A stretch of DNA of 64,000 nt, from the NCBI GenBank assembly GCA_964017125.1, contig OZ024916.1, forward strand, positions 4,103,798 through 4,167,797. Direction: 5' to 3'. Positions 50,776-63,180 of the stretch are shown piece after piece; positions within the stretch are counted from its first letter, which is position 1, and each line of letters starts with the position of its first letter. Below the pieces are notes generated by a model that saw only the letters and a program-made list of their open reading frames with translations, was not told where the DNA came from and did not search any database. Made by a program: the position numbers and the translations under genes. The stretch comes from Flabesymbios commensalis (lineage: Eukaryota > Annelida > Polychaeta > Terebellida > Flabelligeridae).

Positions 50776-50904
50776 AGCATCCCACCCGATATCCCGAGTC
50801 TGAGCACCGCATAACACTGCATAATATGCGGTATGCGGCTCTCTGTCATGGTTGCCTATTATACAGAGATCAGAACAGCATAGGATATAGGGAGTAAGAG
50901 CACA

Positions 50905-51015
50905 TGGTAATTTTCTTTAATCATGTTAATTTTCAAACCACATCAAATCATCTTCATCCACTACAAGTCGAGAATTGCGACAGCAATTCGCGGCTTGTAG
51001 TGTACAAAGATGATT
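50905..51015 (-). mobile_element. truncated hairpin element, CTACAAG-stem family
   Basis: AATCATCTTCATCCACTACA and GCGGCTTGTAGTGTACAAAG with the usual GAATTGCGACAGCAATTC centre. Inverted relative to the copy at 50515. Confidence 0.6.
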
Positions 51016-51857
51016 GTATTCCAGTGACTTGAATCAGCAAACGCCAGGTATTTGTACTTAACATAAGAAATGGTACTTCTAGTGTTCATATAAAGTTCTT
51101 TACAGTTGAAGGTTTTTTGTTTTGTTAAAAACTTTGTGAGCGTTTATGGTGGCAATCAACTGATATATGGACGTGTATTGTAAACTTTACATAGACATGC
51201 TATAATTCTTTAGATAGTGATACGAAATCGATAATGAGCATATAAATACGTCACACCCAGCAACCATCCCTCAAACACGAAACAGTGGAGCAATGTTGCC
51301 CTAGTATGGGTCCGCCGTCTTCACTACTTATTTTGTTGGAGCGTACACTGTTGATGCAAAATACTACATAATACCCTTCACATTTATCTTCAAGAACTTT
51401 TTAAACAGGTCAAGAGTGAAAAGCTTAAGTTGGCTATTTTTGGTTAAAAAAAAATTAGTAATGAACTCTGTATATGTCATGTATATCATGTAATATCACT
51501 AACATAGCATCACTAACGTACAGCAGATTTATTGTCATCAGATAAGCTTTCATTCTGCTGTTAAAATTTGAACAATGGAAAGATTGTAACGTTTGACACA
51601 GGCTACAGTGAACGGAGAAAACTGATAAATATGCAAAGTGTCATCAATGATGTTGTATAGAATGAAACCCGAAGAGCTCTACAAAATGATAGACCTCTAT
51701 GTTATCTTGGCAATGCCTTTTATTTCATTTTTAGTAGTAGTCATTTATATTATCGAAATACCCAGTTTTTATTTTGGCTATGCCACTTAACATGATTTTA
51801 GCTGTGTATGTCATACCATGTATATTATCATATGATTTTAACAAACTAACAATCTTG
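51016..51857. other. spacer, probably LINE 3' UTR in its right part
   Basis: AT-rich; the right half leads without a break into the LINE tail at 51858. No coding frame recognised. Confidence 0.35.
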
Positions 51858-51951
51858 TATATATACATGTACATATATCTCTTTCATTTCTATGACAAAT
51901 AAGTCTGTAATGACTTTTCTTTTCTGTCAATAAAATATCTGTCTGTCTGTC
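51858..51951 (+). mobile_element. LINE-type 3' tail ending in CTGT repeats
   Basis: Matches 1-100: TACATGTACATATAT, AAGTCTGTAATGACTT, CTGTCAATAAAATATCTG then (TCTG)n. Confidence 0.55.
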
Positions 51952-51969
51952 TACATTCTTAGCTGTGGA

Positions 51970-52285
51970 AATGAATGGCCACCTTTGTGGCCACCTTTGT
52001 GCACTTATAGGTTAAACTGGGCCAGGAGAACCTCCTGAGGATGGTGAGATGATTGAGATGACACTGTCCTCCAAACACAGGATTCGAAATTCGAGCCCTG
52101 GCGGTCTGAGGCCGAGCACGCTACCTCTCGGTCACGGAGGCTCCCCACAAATACTGACTTTCCCACGTGGATGGGGAAGAAACATTTTTTGTTTCTTTCA
52201 AACCGCCGAGACCGGTAACCGAACCCCGAACTCTGGCGTGAAAAGCAGCGGTGCTAACCACTGCCCTAGGGCCTCCGCCCACAGC
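51970..52285 (-). mobile_element. dimeric tRNA-derived SINE, inverted copy
   Basis: Plus strand shows the reverse order: AACTGGGCCAGGAGAACC, GATTCGAAATTCGAGCCC, GCTACCTCTCGGTCACGG, GGTAACCGAACCCCGAACTC, GTGCTAACCACTGCCCTAGG. Near full length; its tail side carries a doubled TGGCCACCTTTG. Confidence 0.85.
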
Positions 52286-52417
52286 ACTATTATGACGACA
52301 TTCTGACGACAACATTGCTTGGATATGGACATGAAATAAAGGTTATGAAATGGCTTTACTTTCTCATTGTCGGGAGAAGTTCCGCAAAGTTGCAAACCTC
52401 ATAGTTGTTGAACTAAT

Positions 52418-54211
52418 GTCTTTAGAAGCCTGACGAGCGGTATCTGTCACATCAAACATCTTTAGAAGCCTGACGAGCGGTATCTGTCACATCAAGCATC
52501 TTTAGAAGCCTGACGAGCGGTATCTGTCACATCAAGCATCTTTAGAAGCCTGATGAGTGGTATCTGTCACATCAAACATCTTTAGAAGCCTGACGAGTGG
52601 TATCTGTCACATCAAACATCTTTAGAAGCCTGACGAGTGGTATCTGTCACATCAAACATCTTTAGAAGCCTGACGAGCGGTATCTGTCACATCAAACATC
52701 TTTAGAAGCCTGACGAGTGGTATCTGTCACATCAAACATCTTTAGAAGCCTGACGAGTGGTATCTGTCACATCAAACATCTTTAGAAGCCTGACGAGTGG
52801 TATCTGTCACATCAAACATCTTTAGAAGCCTGACGAGTGGTATCTGTCACATCAAACATCTTTAGAAGCCTGACGAGTGGTATCTGTCACATCAAACATC
52901 TTTAGAAGCCTGACGAGTGGTATCTGTCACATCAAACATCTTTAGAAGCCTGACGAGCTGTATCTGTCACATCAAACATCTTTAGAAGCCTGACGAGCGG
53001 TATCTGTCACATTAAACATCTTTAGAAGCCTGACGAGCGGTATCTGTCACATCAAACATCTTTAGAAGCCTGACGAGCTGTCACATCAAACATCTTTAGA
53101 AGCCTGACGAGCGGAATCTGTCACATCAAACATCTTTAGAAGCCTGACGAGCGGTATCTGTCACATCAAACATCTTTAGAAGCCTGACGAGTGGTATCTG
53201 TCACATCAAACATCTTTAGAAGCCTGACGAGCGGTATCTGTCACATCAAACATCTTTAGAAGCCTGACGAGCGGTATCTGTCACATCAAGCATCTTTAGA
53301 AGCCTGACGAGCGGTATCTGTCACATCAAACATCTTTAGAAGCCTGACGAGCGGTATCTGTCACATCAAACATCTTTAGAAGCCTGACGAACGGAATCTG
53401 TCACATCAAACATCTTTAGAAGCCTGACGAACGGAATCTGTCACATCAAACATCTTTAGAAGCCTGACGAGTGGTATCTGTCACATCAAACATCTTTAGA
53501 AGCCTGACGAGTGGTATCTGTCACATTAAACATCTTTAGAAGCCTGACGAGCGTTATCTGTCACATCAAACATCTTTAGAAGCCTGACGAGCGGTATCTG
53601 TCACATCAAACATCTTTAGAAGCCTGACGAGTGGTATCTGTCACATCAAACATCTTTAGAAACCTGACGAGCGTTATCTGTCACATCAAACATCTTTAGA
53701 AGCCTGACGAGCGTTATCTGTCACATCAAACATCTTTAGAAGCCTGACGAGTGGTATCTGTCACATCAAACATCTTTAGAAGCCTGACGAGTGGTATCTG
53801 TCAAATCAAACATCTTTAGAAGCCTGACGAGCGTTATCTGTCACATCAAACATCTTTAGAAGCCTGACGAGTGGTATCTGTCACATCAAACATCTTTAGA
53901 AGCCTGACGAGTGGTATCTGTCACATCAAACATCTTTAGAAGCCTGACGAGCGGTATCTGTCACATCAAACATCTTTAGAAGCCTGACGAGCGGTATCTG
54001 TCAAATCAAACATCTTTAGAAGCCTGACGAGCGTTATCTGTCACATCAAACATCTTTAGAAGCTTGACGAGCGGTATCTGTCACATCAAACATCTTTAGA
54101 AGCCTGACGAGCGGTATCTGTCACATCAAACATCTTTAGAAGCCTGACGAGTGGTATCTGTCACATCAAACATCTTTAGAAGCTTGACGAGCGGAATCTG
54201 TCACATCAAAT
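52418..54211. repeat. 40-bp minisatellite, about 45 copies
   Basis: Unit CATCTTTAGAAGCCTGACGA followed by GCGGTATCTGTCACATCAAA. Variants cluster as GCGG, GTGG, GCGT and GCGGAAT; one unit near 53063 lacks 6 bases. No spacer diversity, so not CRISPR. Confidence 0.95.
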
Positions 54212-54634
54212 ATGTATAATCTTTGTTTCATATTATACACTATTTAGAAGGTTGTGTCTGTAGCGCTCGGCAAAAGCATCCTAATTTGGTGTTTTGGGTT
54301 CTAAGTTTGAAAGGTTTTAATTTCGAAAATGCGCTCACCGGATATGTTGGCAGGAAATATATTCGATCCCAACTGCTTCACATACACAAGGCCTTTTTTC
54401 ACATTCTTGGTCAGCAAACTAGTTGCTATGTTGTTATGTTCAGAAGAGTTTTTGTTTTTGATGTAAAAGTTGTACTTGTACTTGTACCCAAGTACATTAC
54501 GAAGTACTTGGTACTTGAAGACAATTGCATTGCAAGTACATCCCGTTTTGTTTCAACAAATGTATATTACAATTTACCTTTTCAGTTATTCGGTGCAATA
54601 TTTTCTGGAATATAAGTTTAATAACAAATCAATT
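54212..54634 (+). other. unassigned, open frame 54223-54615
   Basis: A 130-codon frame reads SLKGFNFENALTGYVGRKYI among others, without a family I know. A palindromic GTACTTGTACTTGTACC / GTACTTGGTACTTG stretch near 54474 explains part of it. Confidence 0.25.
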
Positions 54635-55644
54635 TGTAAACTATTGACCTGTAGTAACAGTAATAATAGTTTCAGAATGTAGTTGAATTATTTGAGTTGA
54701 GCAGTGTGTTATATTAGCTGAATGCATAACGGAAAACAATTATTATTAAACCATTGTATTTATGTATGAAGTTGGGCCAACGTTGGGTCAGCAATGCCAG
54801 AGTTGTGCGCATTGGGCCGGCGTTGTGCCAGCGTTGCCACTAGGACAGGTGCGAACATGCCTCATTATATCATTGATAGTGAGGATGTTCTGCCAAACAG
54901 ACATTTGTGGATCCAGGGCACGGTTGGAAGGCCATGAACAAGGTCTGCAACGTGACGTCGGAAGCTACAGGTCTGCCCACTAATAATACAGATATTATGT
55001 AATCCTTATTATATCATAAAGTAGCTAGGTGTGAGTAGTAATTAGATTCAAATAAAAGGGTCGATAGTGGTCATGCAAACGTATCTCTGAGACCCCACCT
55101 TTAGAGGTGAAATGGTGGCAGAGATGATTGTGAGCAGCTAGACCAAATAATGCTGTTTTGGGGTTGGCCCACTGTCTGCGACGTCGGACCAACATTAGTC
55201 TAGCATTGGCTCAAAGTTCCATGTTAGCTGAGTTGCTTGTGTGAACACGGCTAGAGGATGGCACAGCTATTCTATGTTATACTCGAGAAGTCTGCCAGTG
55301 CGCAGGCGCAGTATTTATAACATAGAGAAAGCCAGAGACAAAGAGCAAGAGAGCTCTGAGAGAGATGCGCGAACCACCATAGAGTAAGGACTGACTATTG
55401 TCTGTAAGCATGTTATGACCATGATGTAATTGCATTAATAAAGAGGTGAGAAGATGATCCTGACATGAGACCCAGCACAAGTGTTTGTTGTCAACAAGCC
55501 CGTTATAAAATCCAACGATGTTGGTGAATCTGGAATGCGTTAGATTGTTAAATCCGTGGACTTTTAATTGGACTCGCAGTCCAAGTATTTTTCATTGTCT
55601 TGGTTGTAAGGATTTTTTATTGGCTTGGTTGCCAGGATTTTTCA
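54635..55644 (+). repeat. 5' LTR
   Basis: TGTAAACTATTGACC to CCAGGATTTTTCA. A TATA-like GTATTTATAACAT near 55312 and AATAAA near 55437 could be promoter and polyadenylation signals. It contains the window-wide GTTGGGCCAACGTTGGGTCA word at 54772. Confidence 0.85.
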
Positions 55645-57109
55645 TTGGCGAGCAGTTGCTTCAGGATAAGTACCTCAGGAGGAGTGCCATCACCTCAGAG
55701 GTATAAACAATGATTAAGCTAGGCAATCAGCTTAATTGGCGAGCTACACTTTTTATTGACAAACAGTACTATCAGGATTATTCTCACCTCAGGAGGAGTG
55801 TCATCACCTCAGGAAGAGTGTCATCACCTCATGAGGTACGTAAAATGAATAAGTTGGAACCTCAGCTTTTCATTAGCTAACCAACACGATTATTATTGCC
55901 TCGTGAGGATGACAAGCAACTCAGGAGGCACGAAAAATGTACGTGGTATAACATAGCTCAGGCTGGAACCTGGCCAGTTTCAACATTCTACAGCTGGCTG
56001 GGCTAGTTTCGGGCAGCGCTTGGGAGGACGAAATGAAGGAAGAAAGAACAAACGAAAAGAAAGAACCAATAAAGTAACAGATTACAGACTTTGATGGCAA
56101 CCTCTCTGCTGCCACCTTCGAATGAAGGGAATGCGTCTCTCCCAGTTGATCTTGCCACGGATCGGCTGCGATTCCTTCAATATGATTTGGCAAGTCAGTC
56201 AGATAAACTGTCAGCAGTAGAAGTCGTAGGAGTAAGCATGCATGGACTTACATGTCAGCGAATGTCGCGCATGTCGGTGAACGTCAACGTGGTGAGCAAG
56301 GTTCGAGTATTGGGCTCTGGTATACTCGTAACAGTCTAATTTAGCCTACGACTTGTGAATTTCGGACATAGCTAGAGATCGCCTCAGACGTAGATACATG
56401 TACTTGGCCAAATACGGCATTGGGCCATAGTGATACCGATGTCTGAAGCGAGGGAGGTGAACAATGATTTGATATCACTGCAAAGAGTGCTACATGTAGT
56501 TTTTTTCTGAGAGCAGGCAGGCAGAACGCTGGAAAAGGAGCAGCAGGATGAGTCAGAGTGAAACAGATAAGACATAACTGACGATTCACGCTTCAGGCCG
56601 ATTAGAGACATAATTTTGGCAGCTGTCCCAACTTTGCCAAAACTGAATCTCAACATGATAACCTGCCGCTGATGAATCACCGGACATCGTACCTGCTACA
56701 GTCAGCTGGACCCAACATTGCCGGCTGAGAAGGAACCCAGGAGGCGAATCACAGGGAGCTGAGGACCCCACTCTCTAGATTCTGCACCACCGAGTAATTA
56801 GCATGATTAATCACACAGGGACTAATCACGACTCAGACCCATTGGGATTGGCTGAGGAAGGCGGAACGCCCAGGAATCTCTGCTAAGCCATTGGATAAAC
56901 GAGTACATGAACGCCCCTCACGTGATTGTGCTACACACCCTCCTGTGCTCACGTCGTGTTTGTGCTCAAAACCCCTTGTAGATGCCACACTCATGTGGCA
57001 GTTGTGTTAGACACCCCCCTCTCCCCCATCTGGAAAGTGAATGGTGCGATATACTATGATGACGTCAATAGACACTCACAAAAGAGGTATCAGTAACAAT
57101 GGTATACAA

Positions 57110-57255
57110 CTTGAGTGACAATTTTGTAAAATTTGACTGACAATTTTGTACCAATTGAGAGACAATTCTATGAAAATTGAGTCAAAATTGGGTGACAATT
57201 TTATAAGAATTGAGTTAAAATTGATGGACAATTTTGTCAAAATGGGGTCAAAATT
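57110..57255. repeat. GACAATTTTGT tandem words inside the LTR element
   Basis: At least five units like TGACAATTTTGTAAAATT then GA, of variable length (about 19-30 bases). Confidence 0.6.
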
Positions 57256-57837
57256 AAGTTTGTTGACACTGTTACCTAAAGAAATTTGCTAGATAAGTAG
57301 CATTGATAGTTTTGTGAAAATGGAGGGAGATGTGCTTAACAGTTCAAAAGACCTTGAGGCAACAATGGACACTCCGATCCGCGGGAGAGGCGTGGATTAT
57401 TGAACTTCACAGGTCACGTTAAATAAACTGTTTGGCACGGATATTTAAATACGATTTTAAATTACTTGACGATAATAGTAAGTTACTTGAAATAGTTTAT
57501 CTATCAAGAACTGTAGTTGAAAAGAATTCAAAAGACTGTTCCAGACCGAACTTCGTAGTGAATTTAATGTACTGTTGCAGACAAACTGTTGTGGCTAATT
57601 TAATGAACTGTGGCAGATAAATTGAGTAAAAATTACTTTTAAAATGTTCACCTCACCAGTAAGCCAGAGACGTGTATTAGTTGGTAAAACTAGTTATTCT
57701 ATGTCTATGATTAGAATAGAATTCGGGTAGCTTGTGGTGTTTGATCCACAAGGCAGTACGGGCGCCACACGGGAGGCGACCCCAGACCTGAGGGGTACGG
57801 GTCAGGGTCGTGATCCTGTAATGTGCTGGGAACGTAC

Positions 57838-58172
57838 ATAGTGCATCAGTGCATCGGAGGACGTGAGCTATGGACAGTGCTCATGGGGAGATACCGGTTC
57901 TCTGCCAACGTGCTAGTTCTCCGCCCATGAGCTGTCTCGGTCACGATCCTTAGGTGCTGCACTGGTACTTGCAGGTGGTACAACGGGGATGTTGTACCGG
58001 AGATGGATCGGTATGTATAGTGCATAAATGCACCCGGAAGGTGGCACATAGACATGGTTCATGGAGAGATACGCGCGTTCTCTGCTCCTGGACTGTCTCG
58101 GTCACGATTCTTGGGTGCTGCACTGAAACCTGCAGGTGGTACAACGGGGATGTTGTACCGGAGGCTTACGGG
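57838..58172. repeat. ~160-bp duplication inside the LTR element
   Basis: GCTGTCTCGGTCACGATCC, GGTGCTGCACTG, GCAGGTGGTACAACGGGGAT then GTTGTACCGG occur at 57929-57999 and 58091-58160. Each has a GGTACAAC...GTTGTACC hairpin. Confidence 0.7.
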
Positions 58173-59381
58173 TACCACAGCGCGCCGATAGGCCAGGCGT
58201 GGCATGGTAGTCGAGGCGTCAGGCCGACGCCATGGTTTGTACGGGATAAGGTTTCTGTAAGGAGCCAGTACAAGCTGAGATAAGCCAGGGATAGCGCTGG
58301 TAACCGCATGGCAAGAGAGCCATTTGTACCGCTGGTCAGAAGCCGTGAACGGCGCTGACAAGCACATGCATGGACGCGTGTCAGACAGGCTGAGCTATTA
58401 TTATAAGCACGACGCCGCCGCTACGCAATTGCCATGCAAACACTTATACATGGCGTGACCATGTATACATTGTTATAATATATATTTTGCTTGATATACT
58501 GTGCTAAATATTTTTATGTGGATTGCTGTGTGGATTTAGTTAGATATTGACGGACGTGTGCCCTCAGTGTGATGTGCTGAGAAAGCAGCACATATCTCGT
58601 CAACGAAGTGGTTGACGGACTAATTGCTATTTTGACTTGTGAGAATGATTACACCGTTATGACTGTCCTGACAGACGGATATAAGACATACCACATAACC
58701 AGCGAAGCATGGACAATTATACCCAAATTATACTGTACCTGTTTGCTTATGTGTTGTCAAAATTCAACCGTTACAAGTGAATATTTGCAGTGGACTATAT
58801 GTGATGATGTCTTCTAAAGTGCCAGTATCTCTCAACAATAGTTTTAGACTTAGTGGCGCTTCGAACATTGGAAGCCATATCAATTCATAAGTCTAATTGG
58901 AAGAAATTACCTCAAATGCATGTTTTACAGATTGCTAAAATATGAGAGACACCATGGTCCACCTGCACGGTGTGGGTCGCCACCCACCGTGGTGGCTAGG
59001 GTGTTTCTTGGAGCGGAATGGCTGGTATGGATGTCGTTGAATTTACCGGTGACAGACACTCTGTATGAGTGAGTAGGACAGGACGAGTGACACCTTTCTC
59101 ATTTCCTAGGGAGAAGCGTGGTCAATGTAAGTGTTATCTGAATACAGGTGTAACCAGTCAGCGATACACGTACGGACACTAATCAATGTACTTGTGAACT
59201 CTGAATAATACTGCAATATACATACGTGTAAACTCGTCTTAATATGTGTGTGACTTATAATCAATATATGTGTAAAATGTAGTAACTAGAGGTGTGGCCT
59301 ATTATATATACTGTCGTATTAATCACACAACCTTCTTTGATATGAGTTAAAATGGGATTTGAACTTTAAGGGAGGGGCGTG

Positions 59382-60391
59382 TGTAAACTATTGACCTGTA
59401 GTAACAGTAATAATAGTTTCAGAATGTAGTTGAATTATTTGAGTTGAGCAGTGTGTTATATTAGCTGAATGCATAACGGAAAACAATTATTATTAAACCA
59501 TTGTATTTATGTATGAAGTTGGGCCAACGTTGGGTCAGCAATGCCAGAGTTGTGCGCATTGGGCCGGCGTTGTGCCAGCGTTGCCACTAGGACAGGTGCG
59601 AACATGCCTCATTATATCATTGATAGTGAGGATGTTCTGCCAAACAGACATTTGTGGATCCAGGGCACGGTTGGAAGGCCATGAACAAGGTCTGCAACGT
59701 GACGTCGGAAGCTACAGGTCTGCCCACTAATAATACAGATATTATGTAATCCTTATTATATCATAAAGTAGCTAGGTGTGAGTAGTAATTAGATTCAAAT
59801 AAAAGGGTCGATAGTGGTCATGCAAACGTATCTCTGAGACCCCACCTTTAGAGGTGAAATGGTGGCAGAGATGATTGTGAGCAGCTAGACCAAATAATGC
59901 TGTTTTGGGGTTGGCCCACTGTCTGCGACGTCGGACCAACATTAGTCTAGCATTGGCTCAAAGTTCCATGTTAGCTGAGTTGCTTGTGTGAACACGGCTA
60001 GAGGATGGCACAGCTATTCTATGTTATACTCGAGAAGTCTGCCAGTGCGCAGGCGCAGTATTTATAACATAGAGAAAGCCAGAGACAAAGAGCAAGAGAG
60101 CTCTGAGAGAGATGCGCGAACCACCATAGAGTAAGGACTGACTATTGTCTGTAAGCATGTTATGACCATGATGTAATTGCATTAATAAAGAGGTGAGAAG
60201 ATGATCCTGACATGAGACCCAGCACAAGTGTTTGTTGTCAACAAGCCCGTTATAAAATCCAACGATGTTGGTGAATCTGGAATGCGTTAGATTGTTAAAT
60301 CCGTGGACTTTTAATTGGACTCGCAGTCCAAGTATTTTTCATTGTCTTGGTTGTAAGGATTTTTTATTGGCTTGGTTGCCAGGATTTTTCA
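59382..60391 (+). repeat. 3' LTR
   Basis: I find no difference from the 5' LTR on reading both through. Confidence 0.85.
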
Positions 60392-60703
60392 AATTGTTGA
60401 ACGCAAAACAAATTTAGTTTATCTAGAAGTGTGAAGCGTTATAACACATTCTTGTTCTCGGTGAGCTGTATATTGTCCCTTTGATCTTTCATTAAGACTT
60501 CCAGTGAGCCTGATAGATATACTGATACAATTGTTAAACAAACACACAGGCGTTAAACAGCAATGGTTACCGTCCGTCGTTATCTAACACAGCTCAGCCT
60601 CCTTCTCAGGGCCACACTAACACAGTGCTTTGAGATTCTCTTCTGTAATTGCTGCGTTCTGATAGGGCATCACAATCTGGTGTACCGTGACCCACACCTG
60701 ACC

Positions 60704-61007
60704 CTGAAAATATTATTTATCTTTTAAATAATTAACTAGATGATATACAATTATCATAATGTCAATAATTTGTTTAGTGCTGAAAATAATGTTTATCTTT
60801 AAAATAATTAACTAGATGATATACAATTATCATAATGTCAATAATTTGTTTAGTGCTGAAAATATTATTTATCTTTAAAATAATTAAGTAGATGATATAC
60901 AATTATCATAATGTCAATAATTTGTTTAGTGCTGAAAATATTATTTATCTTTAAAATAATTAACTAGATGATATACAATTATTATAATGTCAATAATTTG
61001 TTTAGTG
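60704..61007. repeat. 76-bp tandem repeat, four copies
   Basis: Units start at 60704, 60780, 60856 and 60932, each CTGAAAATATTATTTATC-like and ending AATAATTTGTTTAGTG, few differences. Confidence 0.9.
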
Positions 61008-61215
61008 CTGAAATGGTTTGGTGTCGTATATTCAAATGACAAGAACAATTCAGTGTATATTTATTGTTCATTTATTTGATCTTAAGGGTTATTTATTGTA
61101 CTTTGACACTTGGATGTAATCATGACAATAGCTCGCCGCACTGAAAATGTTAAAGCTGCATAACTGTTTTGTTTATTTCGATTAAAATAACCTAAAACGT
61201 ACAAAACAATCATTG

Positions 61216-63180
61216 CTATTGTTTTAAAGGCCTTATAAATGCACTAAAACTGGGTAAATGTAGCGGAATTAGCTCACCATGCGGTACACCATCAAGTATT
61301 ATTAAGTAGTGATTCGGTGTGTGTATAATGTTACATTGGCCAGCACGAAACCACCCCCTTAATAGCAAACACATACGTTGAACTGAATCGGCATTATGTT
61401 GGGCCAGTACCGCAGACGATGTTCCGGTATGATTCTGCCATTGGATCAATGCCTGTGTTAGCTGAGATACAAAGCCCCCATCACCAGCCGCAGATCTAGA
61501 TGGTGGATACTGGGTCAAATCGGTTACAGTAAAGTCTGATGTTTTTAAAGATTATTTTATTTTACCGCATAGCGCGATGTATATCACTGTATGTGATAAT
61601 TAACGATAAAATAAAATAAAGTCTGATATTGTCTAGTAGAGTTTTGACTATATTTTAAAATTTCCATGAGATACCTAATAAAAAAATGCAAATGTTTTTC
61701 AAGAAAATCACGAAAATCCAAAGAGCAAAAACGATGATTTACATCACTGAATTTGATGTCAATTCCGAGTACAATTTCTCACGGTCTGGGGAGAGCGTCT
61801 TATTGGCGGGCCAAAGGCTCTGATGCTGGCCCACACTTAAAAACACCATACCGAAATAGGGTTCTGATAGTACTGATATTAAACATAACATTACATGCAG
61901 ATATCATCCATATCAGACAAAGTAATAACTTCTAGATATGTCTAACTGATATGAGACAATACACGTTGTACTGTGAAATGTATCTATGACCACTTAAAAA
62001 ATAACAATAATTTTAAAAGTCTTCCTCTCTTTTTTCTATGATGACCGTTATCTGCCACTTGGTACTTTTAATGTCCTGATTATATAGACAGCATGTCTTA
62101 CTCCGCTGTGAGCAGGTTTGTTTTGGTGGGGCAACAATTTAAAAAAAAAAAAACTGAAACCTTAATAACTCAGTAACCAGAGCAGTAAAATAAAAAAATA
62201 AAACACCATTCTCCATGGATTATTCGTTTGAATAAAATAAACAAAACAGTTATGCAGCTTTAAATAAGGCTGAATTCTTAACGCAGCTGTTAATGCATGC
62301 TCTCACACACGCGCGGCTTAATCTGACACTTAACCCTCCTCGCTCTAAGATGTCTGCAATTAATTATTTTTATTTATTATGCTGCATGTTTCTAATAATT
62401 TCAGCACAACAAGCGACAATATAGGTTTCCCAGACCAATGAACAGTACTTTTCAAAACGCAATTATTATGGGGTTTTATAAGAGGTAATCGCGCAATGCT
62501 GGCCCAGCAAAAAACCAACACTGGGTGATATCTCGTTTTTTGCTCATCAGGCTTAGGCATAGCTGTGCCATTCTCAGTCATCAGATCCACTATCCTCCCA
62601 CTAGCATCAGCTAGTGGCTCTGATGGCACTGCAAAATGTGTTCTGTAGATGTATTCATGAACTTGACCAATACAGCATTTCCTGACAAAAATGGTGTCCT
62701 TGACATTCTAAACCACATGGTCAATGTTGATTTTATGCTGGGTCAGCGTCGTAGACTATTGGCATACATCAATCCAGCATTGTCAATCAATAAGCATAAA
62801 CGGGATAGGTCTACACCGGCCAAATGTTTTCTTAATGTCGCAAACGATGGACCAACATTAAACCAATATTGGATCAGTGTATCGTGCTGACTGAGACTGC
62901 ACACCAGTATGAACGATGACCCAACGCTGGGTTCATGTTAATACACAATCTGAGATGCTGTCCCAACATTAAACAAAGAGTGGTTGTTAACATCACATTG
63001 GTCATTCTGCTGGTATCTTGGTCTTAGACAAAGGCAAGTCTACAACAACACAAGTAAAAGACGCAGATCCAATGTTGCTTTTATGCTGGTCCGTCATTGT
63101 ATAGGATGGACCAACTATAATACAACACAGGTTGATCACATGTACTGGTCATAATAATACTAGGCGTATAATGACAACCT
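61216..63180. other. interior of the inverted-repeat element: GGCC words, minus open frames
   Basis: GTTGGGCCAGTACCGCAGACG (part, 61399), ATGCTGGCCCAGCAAAAAAC (62497), CTGGGTCAGCGTCGTAGAC (62739), GATGGACCAACATTAAACC (62846) and GACCCAACGCTGGGTTC (62917). Minus frames 61216-61518 and 62360-62629 are protein-like in composition but unrecognised. Confidence 0.4.

Larger units (their letters stand above)
54635..60391 (+). mobile_element. LTR retrotransposon with 1,010-bp LTRs, no recognisable gag-pol
   Basis: Direct repeats 54635-55644 and 59382-60391 begin TG and end CA and appear identical. AATT flanks both outer ends (54631-54634, 60392-60395). TTGGCGAGCAGTTGC right after the first LTR could be a primer binding site, and AAGGGAGGGG right before the second a polypurine tract. 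The 3.7-kb interior shows no gag, protease, RT or integrase domain and is rich in tandem repeats, so it looks like a non-autonomous (LARD-like) element with whole ends. LTR identity implies a very recent insertion. Superfamily not assignable. Confidence 0.8.

Noticed and set aside
52418-54211. CRISPR array
   Set aside because: Units are contiguous near-identical 40-mers without unique spacers, in a eukaryotic genome.
54762-54983. 73-codon frame present twice, identical
   Set aside because: It lies in the LTRs and has no known domain.
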